Shown here in pieces: positions 1 to 3,978 of a stretch of 5,209 nt of DNA. Under the pieces are notes generated by a model. That model was not told the DNA's origin. It did no database searches and saw only the letters and a program-made list of their open reading frames with translations. Each line of letters begins with the position of its first letter. Positions within the stretch are counted from its first letter, which is position 1. Both the position numbers and the translations under genes were made by a program. Source of the DNA: an uncultured Bacteroidota bacterium (lineage in GTDB: Bacteria; Bacteroidota; Bacteroidia; NS11-12g; UBA9320); contig CAJXLR010000152.1 of assembly GCA_913056425.1 (NCBI GenBank), forward strand, positions 1 to 5,209. Direction: 5' to 3'.

Positions 1-158
1 AGAATTGCACACGCCGCAGCTATTTGAATGGCGCGTTTTTGCCACATCACTAGAATTGGTGTGCTCGATGCGATGCGCTCCATAACGGAGTTTGTAAACC
101 CGTCTGTGAAGCGGTACGTGCGATGTTCGTTTTCTTTAAGTAGATCTTTAATCTCCAT
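1..158 (-). CDS. Hypothetical small protein downstream of sigma factor, possible anti-sigma/membrane partner (3' end cut by window edge)
   Basis: The reading frame opens at an ATG (158-156) and runs without a stop to the window edge, giving 52 residues. It begins MEIKDLLKENEHRTYRF, followed by a polar stretch with TDGFTNSVMERI. It ends in WQKRAIQIAAACAI, which looks like a positively charged residue pair leading into a membrane helix. The start lies 11 nt after the stop of the ECF sigma gene, with an A-rich leader and no Shine-Dalgarno sequence, so the two are probably co-transcribed and may be translationally coupled. In Bacteroidota many ECF sigma genes are followed by a short single-pass membrane protein with a soluble N-terminal segment of this sort, and some of these act as anti-sigma factors. 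I see no zinc-finger (HxxxCxxC) anti-sigma motif in the visible part. That this is a protein-coding gene is fairly secure. The anti-sigma role is inferred only from position and the onset of a hydrophobic segment. Confidence 0.62.
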   Translation of the reverse strand, partial: MEIKDLLKENEHRTYRFTDGFTNSVMERIASSTPILVMWQKRAIQIAAACAI

Positions 159-169
159 TGTTCTATTGT

Positions 170-715
170 TTATTTCAGATCGTCCAATACTGTTTGCATC
201 TTTTTGAGTGCTCTGCTCAGTTTAGACATCACGGTTCCTTCTTTTATTCCAATAATTTCGGCAGTTTCTTTTATCGAGTAACCTTCCATTAGGCGCAATA
301 CCACAACACTTCTTTCTTCCGGTTTAAGCACGTCAAGAGCCAAATTGATTAACTCTTGGTTTTCCAGTTTTTTTTGAGTGGACTCTTGGTTGCTTGGTAC
401 ATTGTTGTGTGAATCGGTTTGAACCAAGAAGCGATTTCGACGTCTGTTTACCGAATCCAGCTTGTTTTTACATAGGTTAATGGCGATTCGTGTGGCGTAA
501 GTAGACAGGTTACTGTCCCCCTTGAACTTGGGTAGCGCGTTGTACAATCGCACAAATGTGTCTTGGCCAACTTCCTCAGCCCAAGTTTCGTTCTTGAGCA
601 TAGACATGCATACAGCAGCAATTCGGTCTTTATGTGCATCAACAATAAGCCGGTAAGAGTTTGTATCTCCGGCAACTATTTTGTTGATGATAGCTCGTTC
701 CTCCGCCTTGTTCAA
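170..715 (-). CDS. RNA polymerase sigma factor, ECF (sigma-70 family)
   Basis: This 181-residue protein has the two-domain ECF layout. Region 2 spans about residues 20-88 and includes AEEVGQDTFVRLY, KFKGDSNLSTYATRIAIN and a basic end, matching the core-binding and -10-recognition helices. A polar linker rich in Asn and Gln follows (about 95-118). Region 4 spans about 119-174 and contains the helix-turn-helix YSIKETAEIIGIKEGTVMSK and then a basic LSRALKKM helix, which would read the -35 element. The length is normal for the family. The start is TTG at 715-713. There is no upstream in-frame ATG before the stop at 733-731, and the first internal Met (residue 37) lies inside region 2, so a non-ATG start is needed. 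AAAGGA (725-720) sits 4 nt before the TTG and supports it. The protein would direct core RNA polymerase to a specific regulon that the sequence does not reveal. The short gene directly downstream may be its regulator. No C-terminal extension is present. Family assignment is firm; target genes and inducing signal are unknown. Confidence 0.95.
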   Translation of the reverse strand: MNKAEERAIINKIVAGDTNSYRLIVDAHKDRIAAVCMSMLKNETWAEEVGQDTFVRLYNALPKFKGDSNLSTYATRIAINLCKNKLDSVNRRRNRFLVQTDSHNNVPSNQESTQKKLENQELINLALDVLKPEERSVVVLRLMEGYSIKETAEIIGIKEGTVMSKLSRALKKMQTVLDDLK

Positions 716-719
716 GTCG

Positions 720-725
720 TCCTTT
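720..725 (-). promoter_or_regulatory. Shine-Dalgarno-like site supporting a TTG start of the sigma gene
   Basis: On the minus strand AAAGGA is followed by CGAC and then TTG. Clear purine-rich sites are uncommon in Bacteroidota, so this one helps decide the start where no ATG is available. The 4-nt spacing is somewhat short, so its strength is uncertain. Confidence 0.45.
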
Positions 726-766
726 AGTTCTTAGACAGTACGAAAGTTACCATTATTCCAGCAAGT

Positions 767-2164
767 TTAAAATCGTCGAGCGATAGCCGGACCATTGATT
801 GTTATTATGTCTCGGCTAGGGACGCGCTGTAGATGGGCATTTAGAATATGTTGAATCTCAACATTATGTTGTTGTGGAACGATGGATTCAATTAGCTGGT
901 TGATGTGTTGATTTTGGCTGCTTTCATCCACAAACCCATAGCCCCTATATTGGCCGTCTTCGATGTAGATGTATGCGCGTTCTTCGCGTTGCCGACCTTT
1001 AAGCCAAACCAGATATGTACCACATTGAAGCGAGAAGCTTTCTACCGCTTTTTCAAGTCGTTGATTGTAATCCTCGGAGGATTCCTCTCCAATACAAATG
1101 CCTTTGCATTTTTGCAGCTGATAGTCGAAACAAGGACCCTTTGTGGTTTGAAGCCCGAGCATTTTTGCGCACAGTTGGTGCTCATCGGCTAGATTGCGCA
1201 AAAAACTTCGCGCTCTTACCGTATTTGAAAAGTTGGCGATGGCATTGCGTAACGACTTTTTGTTCTTCACAATTTCAAGTCTAAGAACACCTGCTTGATC
1301 GGTGTACGAACACAAAGCGTATCCCGTTCCACTATACTTTTGGGCCTTATTAAACTCAGGGAAGTGATTCTTTATCTCGGCCGCTTCAACAAGCAATGCC
1401 AACATTTCTGATCCGGTGAGTTTGTACGTTATGTCATGGATCTGGTTCTTGAACGGCCATTTTCTTAAGCTGGTATCCGCGAAATGACCACTAATTCGGT
1501 TTCGAATCTCTTTGGCTTTTCCTACATAAATAACCTTGCCTTCTTGGTTGTGCATATAGTAAACACCGGTTTGGTCGGGTAGTCGCTCAAAAGATGCTCG
1601 GGGCAAATTAGGTGGTAAGGAGCCTTCCTTGTTTTTCAACTTTGTGCTATCCAAGACATGTTCCCGATTTTCGTTGAGCATCATGCGCAACAAGATGGTT
1701 GTCGCCATGGCATCACCTGTGGCTCTATGTCGATCGTAAATTGGTATGCTCAGCGATTCGCATAGTTTCCCGAGGCTGTATGATTTTAAGCCTGGAAATA
1801 TTTTGCGACTCATGCGCACGGTGCAGGCTTTCTTTCTCCGAAAATCTGCGCCTAACTCCTTGAACTCGCCGCGGATGACATTGTAGTCGAACCCAACACT
1901 ATGCGCCACGAAAATTCGGTTCTCTGTGATTTGATGAACTTCTTTAGCGATTTCAAAAAATCGTGGGGCATCGGCCACCATGTCATCATCAATTCCGGTG
2001 AGTTTAGTAATGAATGGAGGTATCGAACATTCCGGATTAACTAGAGATGTAAACTCATCTACAACCTCACCAACTTCATCGTCATAGACATAAATGGCGA
2101 TTTCGGTAATCTTGTTCGATTGTCCTGTAGTCTCAATATCTACTACGGCATACTGCACGAACAA
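767..2164 (-). CDS. DEDDh 3'-5' exonuclease (DnaQ-like) fused to GIY-YIG / UvrC-N-like endonuclease module
   Basis: This 465-residue protein has two nuclease modules. Residues 5-165 form a DnaQ-like exonuclease with all DEDDh residues visible: D9 and E11 in VVDIETTG, D93 in HSVGFDYN, and H146 and D151 in HRATGDA. Residues about 196-275 form a GIY-YIG domain: GVYYM at 200-204, VIYVGKAK at 211-218, candidate catalytic R223 and E260. Four cysteines follow (C332, C345, C353, C357), spaced C-X12-C-X7-C-X3-C, closely matching the cysteine cluster after the GIY-YIG domain of UvrC, which has been reported to bind an Fe-S cluster. The UvrC C-terminal RNase H-like nuclease and HhH domains are absent, so this half resembles Cho. 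Exonuclease-GIY-YIG fusions of this kind are known in actinobacteria and Bacteroidota, often annotated as DNA polymerase III epsilon-like. A role in DNA repair is likely but unproven. No in-frame ATG exists near the 5' end; TTG at 2164 gives this length, and GTG at 2158 (463 residues) fits families that begin immediately before the first beta strand. Confidence 0.9.
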   Translation of the reverse strand: MFVQYAVVDIETTGQSNKITEIAIYVYDDEVGEVVDEFTSLVNPECSIPPFITKLTGIDDDMVADAPRFFEIAKEVHQITENRIFVAHSVGFDYNVIRGEFKELGADFRRKKACTVRMSRKIFPGLKSYSLGKLCESLSIPIYDRHRATGDAMATTILLRMMLNENREHVLDSTKLKNKEGSLPPNLPRASFERLPDQTGVYYMHNQEGKVIYVGKAKEIRNRISGHFADTSLRKWPFKNQIHDITYKLTGSEMLALLVEAAEIKNHFPEFNKAQKYSGTGYALCSYTDQAGVLRLEIVKNKKSLRNAIANFSNTVRARSFLRNLADEHQLCAKMLGLQTTKGPCFDYQLQKCKGICIGEESSEDYNQRLEKAVESFSLQCGTYLVWLKGRQREERAYIYIEDGQYRGYGFVDESSQNQHINQLIESIVPQQHNVEIQHILNAHLQRVPSRDIITINGPAIARRF

Positions 2165-2265
2165 ATGTATGATTTGATGCTGTGATTTAAGTAGGGGTGC
2201 AGGATTGGGAGTGCTTTTGTGGATTAGTTTTTTACACTGCCTTTAAGCTTTGTTAAACGACGGAC

Positions 2266-2296
2266 TTGACACCTAACACTTGTTCGCTTATATTTG
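2266..2296 (+). promoter_or_regulatory. Bacteroidota-type promoter for the TetR-family gene and paaA
   Basis: TTG (2266-2268, within CTTGAC) is followed after 20 nt by TATATTTG (2289-2296). The latter is a perfect match to the TAnnTTTG -7 element of Bacteroidota housekeeping promoters, and the TTG-to-TAnnTTTG spacing is in the normal range. The predicted transcription start falls around 2301-2304, inside the inverted repeat that follows, giving a leader of about ten bases before the ATG at 2314. No other such promoter is seen before paaA, so it probably drives both genes. Confidence 0.7.
2272..2290. promoter_or_regulatory. Degenerate second copy of the TetR operator
   Basis: CCTAACACTTGTTCGCTTA resembles the downstream operator CCTAACGAATGTTCGTTA: CCTAAC and TGTTCG are identical, the three bases between them differ, and one extra C precedes TTA. 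The two copies begin 25 bp apart. This one lies between the TTG and TATATTTG promoter elements, where a bound repressor would block RNA polymerase. It is a weaker inverted repeat than the downstream site. Confidence 0.5.
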
Positions 2297-2298
2297 CC

Positions 2299-2314
2299 TA
2301 ACGAATGTTCGTTA
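2299..2314. promoter_or_regulatory. TetR-type operator: 16-bp inverted repeat TAACGAA-TG-TTCGTTA
   Basis: Seven-base arms TAACGAA and TTCGTTA are exact reverse complements around a 2-bp centre (TG). The size and symmetry suit a TetR-family dimer. The site overlaps the predicted transcription start and ends on the A of the ATG at 2314 of the TetR-family gene, an arrangement typical of autorepression. That this particular protein binds here is inferred from adjacency. Confidence 0.75.
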
Positions 2315-2913
2315 TGACCGATCGAAAACTTGAAATCTTGGAAATAGCTCAGCGCCTGTTTTGTGAAAACGGGTATGCCGCTGCGTCCATACGAGACATT
2401 GCCAAAGCAGCCAATGTTGAGCCCGCATCTCTTTACAGTCACATCAACGGAAAGGAAGAACTACTTGATCGCACATGTTTCATGATGGCGGATAAGTTTC
2501 TTGCTGGAATTGATGACGTCAATGACATTTACTTTGATGCAGCGCAGAAACTAAAAATGGCTGTTGACACACACATCAACATATTAACCAACCACTTAGA
2601 TGCGTCAGTAGTATTTCAGCGCGAGTGGCGTTACTTGAGCGACGAGCGTAAAGCAGAGTTTATTGAACTCCGAAACAAATACGAAGAAGGTTTTAGAGTA
2701 ATTGTTCAGACCGGAATTGATGAAGGGATTTTCAATGAAGTTGATGTGAAGTTTGCCACTTTGGCTTTACTGTCTAGTTTGAATTGGATTGTTGAGTGGT
2801 ACGACAAGGATGGGGATTTAGCTCCTTCGGAAATCGCTGATCGGTTGTATCAGTTTGTATTAACAGGATTAAAAAAACGAGTTAGCCCACAAGGCGTAAA
2901 AGGATTAATGTAA
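2314..2913 (+). CDS. TetR/AcrR-family transcriptional regulator, probable regulator of phenylacetate catabolism (PaaR-like)
   Basis: From the ATG at 2314 the protein has 199 residues. The N-terminal TetR DNA-binding domain (about residues 3-52) is clear: RKLEILEIAQRLFCENGY, then the helix-turn-helix ASIRDIAKAANVEPASLYSH, then the closing KEELLD helix. The rest is an all-helical ligand-binding and dimerisation domain with FQREWRYL and a Trp-rich NWIVEWYDKDGDL segment, a pattern I associate with TetR regulators of acyl-CoA metabolism (KstR2/FadR/PaaR-like). An ATG at 2305 would add three residues (MFV), but it lies inside the operator and almost on the predicted transcription start. The 2314 start also sits 17 nt after its -7 box, as in the downstream secreted-protein gene. 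paaA follows after 36 nt in the same orientation, and TetR-type PaaR proteins such as that of Thermus control paa genes in response to phenylacetyl-CoA. A PaaR-like role is therefore likely, with autoregulation through the adjacent inverted repeats. Ligand and targets are inferred, not shown. Confidence 0.92.
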   Translation: MTDRKLEILEIAQRLFCENGYAAASIRDIAKAANVEPASLYSHINGKEELLDRTCFMMADKFLAGIDDVNDIYFDAAQKLKMAVDTHINILTNHLDASVVFQREWRYLSDERKAEFIELRNKYEEGFRVIVQTGIDEGIFNEVDVKFATLALLSSLNWIVEWYDKDGDLAPSEIADRLYQFVLTGLKKRVSPQGVKGLM

Positions 2914-2921
2914 AAACAGAA

Positions 2922-2934
2922 CCGGCCATGCCGG
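2922..2934 (+). repeat. GC-rich inverted repeat (CCGGC-CAT-GCCGG) between the regulator gene and paaA
   Basis: Five perfect G/C pairs enclose a 3-nt loop, giving a compact hairpin in the 36-nt spacer. No T-tract follows (the next bases are ATAAATAAAAC), so it is not a standard intrinsic terminator. It ends 15 nt before the paaA ATG and could act as an mRNA-processing or stability element that sets different levels of the two proteins, or as a protein-binding site. The role is unknown. Confidence 0.5.
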
Positions 2935-2949
2935 ATAAATAAAACAACT

Positions 2950-3936
2950 ATGTACGGAAACGCTTATATCGACCCAAATGAACGCCCGGATTTCTTACGC
3001 GATGAAGATCCGGTTAAACTAGCCGAGTTTGAAGCGCGCATCGATGCCGGTGAGAAAATCGAACCACAGGATTGGATGCCACAGATGTATCGAAAGCAGC
3101 TTATTCGAATGATTGAGCAACACGCTCACTCTGAGATTATAGGGGCTTTACCTGAAGGTACTTGGATAACACGAGCACCGGGTTTCAGAAGAAAGTTGGC
3201 GCTAATGGCCAAAGTGCAGGACGAAGTAGGGCACGCGCAATTGCTCTATTCTGCAGCTGAGACTTTAGGTAAGAGTCGCGAAGCGATGATTAACGACCTG
3301 ATAACCGGAAAGTCGAAGTATTCGAATGTATTCAATTACCCTGCGTTAACATGGGCGGACTCCGCCATTATTGCATGGTTAATTGATGCAGGTGCAATCG
3401 TAAACCAATTAGCGAATTCGAAAGGAAGTTACGGTCCTTACTGCCGCGCCCTTGAGCGCATCTGTTACGAGGAATCGTTCCACTTGAAATATGGTCACGA
3501 CAACGTAGTACACCTTGCTACAGGAACGCCTAAACAGCGTCAAATGGTGCAAGAAGCATTAACACGCTGGTGGCCACCAATTATGCACTTCTTTGGGCCG
3601 TCAGATAAAATTTCAGTTCACAGTGAAATACTAATGCGCTGGAAAGTTAAGATGGCGTCTAACGATCAAATGCGTCAGACTTATTTAGACATGTATGTTC
3701 CAAAGATTTGGGACCTTGGTCTTGAATTGCCAGATCCGAACTTGAGAAAGAATGAAGAAACCGGAGAATGGGAATTTACTGAGCCTGATTGGGATGAATT
3801 TAAGCGTGTAATTAATGGCGATGGGCCATGTAATGCAGAGCGCCTAGCTGTTCGAAGAATGGCTGAAGAAAAAGGTCGCTGGGTGCGCCAAGCAATCCTT
3901 GGTAAAGACGCTGAGTACGTGACTCCATTGGCATAA
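2950..3936 (+). CDS. paaA: 1,2-phenylacetyl-CoA epoxidase, catalytic subunit PaaA
   Basis: PaaA is the diiron oxygenase subunit of the PaaABC(D)E complex, a cytoplasmic enzyme that epoxidises the ring of phenylacetyl-CoA with O2 and electrons from the reductase PaaE, the first oxygenation step of aerobic phenylacetate degradation. The 328-residue protein is slightly longer than the roughly 309-residue enterobacterial form, with an extension of about 20 residues at the N-terminus. The ferritin-like four-helix iron site is complete: E62 (HSEIIGALPEG), E92 and H95 (QDEVGHAQLLY), D146 (AWLIDAGAIVNQ), and E175 and H178 (CYEESFHLKYG). Other family hallmarks are WITRAPGFRRK and the RWWPPIMHFFGPSD segment. 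The ATG follows an A-rich leader without a Shine-Dalgarno sequence. It lies 36 nt after the TetR-family gene with no promoter of its own visible, so expression probably depends on the operator-controlled promoter upstream. Unusually, paaB does not follow: the next gene encodes an unrelated secreted protein with its own promoter. PaaA needs PaaC for stability and activity, so partner genes should exist elsewhere. Confidence 0.96.
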   Translation: MYGNAYIDPNERPDFLRDEDPVKLAEFEARIDAGEKIEPQDWMPQMYRKQLIRMIEQHAHSEIIGALPEGTWITRAPGFRRKLALMAKVQDEVGHAQLLYSAAETLGKSREAMINDLITGKSKYSNVFNYPALTWADSAIIAWLIDAGAIVNQLANSKGSYGPYCRALERICYEESFHLKYGHDNVVHLATGTPKQRQMVQEALTRWWPPIMHFFGPSDKISVHSEILMRWKVKMASNDQMRQTYLDMYVPKIWDLGLELPDPNLRKNEETGEWEFTEPDWDEFKRVINGDGPCNAERLAVRRMAEEKGRWVRQAILGKDAEYVTPLA

Positions 3937-3961
3937 ATCTGGTCGAATTGCGTTAGATTTG
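3928..3961 (+). promoter_or_regulatory. Bacteroidota-type promoter for the T9SS-exported protein gene
   Basis: TAGATTTG (3954-3961) is an exact TAnnTTTG -7 element. A TTG (3928-3930) lies 23 nt upstream, at the long end of accepted spacing and inside the last codons of paaA. The -7 box ends 17 nt before the ATG at 3979, the same distance as for the TetR-family gene. This suggests the secreted-protein gene is transcribed independently of paaA. Confidence 0.55.
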
Positions 3962-3978
3962 ATAGAAACGCAAACGAT

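Larger units (their letters stand above)
2165..2313. other. Divergent intergenic region between the nuclease gene and the TetR-family gene
   Basis: About 150 bp separate the two divergent 5' ends. The right half carries the TetR-gene promoter and the tandem operator described separately. In the left half (2165-2260) I find no recognisable promoter for the leftward nuclease gene, no RNA gene and no repeat. The nuclease promoter must therefore be non-canonical or use a sigma factor whose element I cannot recognise. Confidence 0.6.

Noticed and set aside
742..749. TAACTTTC on the minus strand, upstream of the sigma gene, resembling a -7 box.
   Set aside because: It lacks the final G, and the nearest upstream TTG is only about 12 nt away, outside the normal spacing.
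905..1284. Open frames on the plus strand inside the nuclease gene.
   Set aside because: They are antisense to a gene whose catalytic motifs are intact, show no recognisable domain, and have no promoter or leader.
767..2164. Annotation of the nuclease as UvrC or as the DNA polymerase III epsilon subunit.
   Set aside because: It lacks the UvrC C-terminal nuclease and HhH domains, and epsilon lacks a GIY-YIG domain; the fusion architecture fits neither name alone.
2162..2169. TACATTTG on the minus strand, a perfect TAnnTTTG box at the 5' end of the nuclease gene.
   Set aside because: It overlaps the candidate TTG start itself, would start the mRNA downstream of both plausible start codons, and has no TTG element at a suitable distance upstream. 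Probably coincidental, unless translation begins further inside.
2224..2442. Minus-strand open frame of 72 codons across the TetR-family gene start.
   Set aside because: It runs antisense through the helix-turn-helix coding region and the operator and has no family features; the TetR frame explains the sequence.
2922..2949. Hairpin after the TetR-family gene as an intrinsic terminator.
   Set aside because: No run of T follows the stem, the stem is only 5 bp, and paaA downstream has no promoter of its own, so termination here would silence it.
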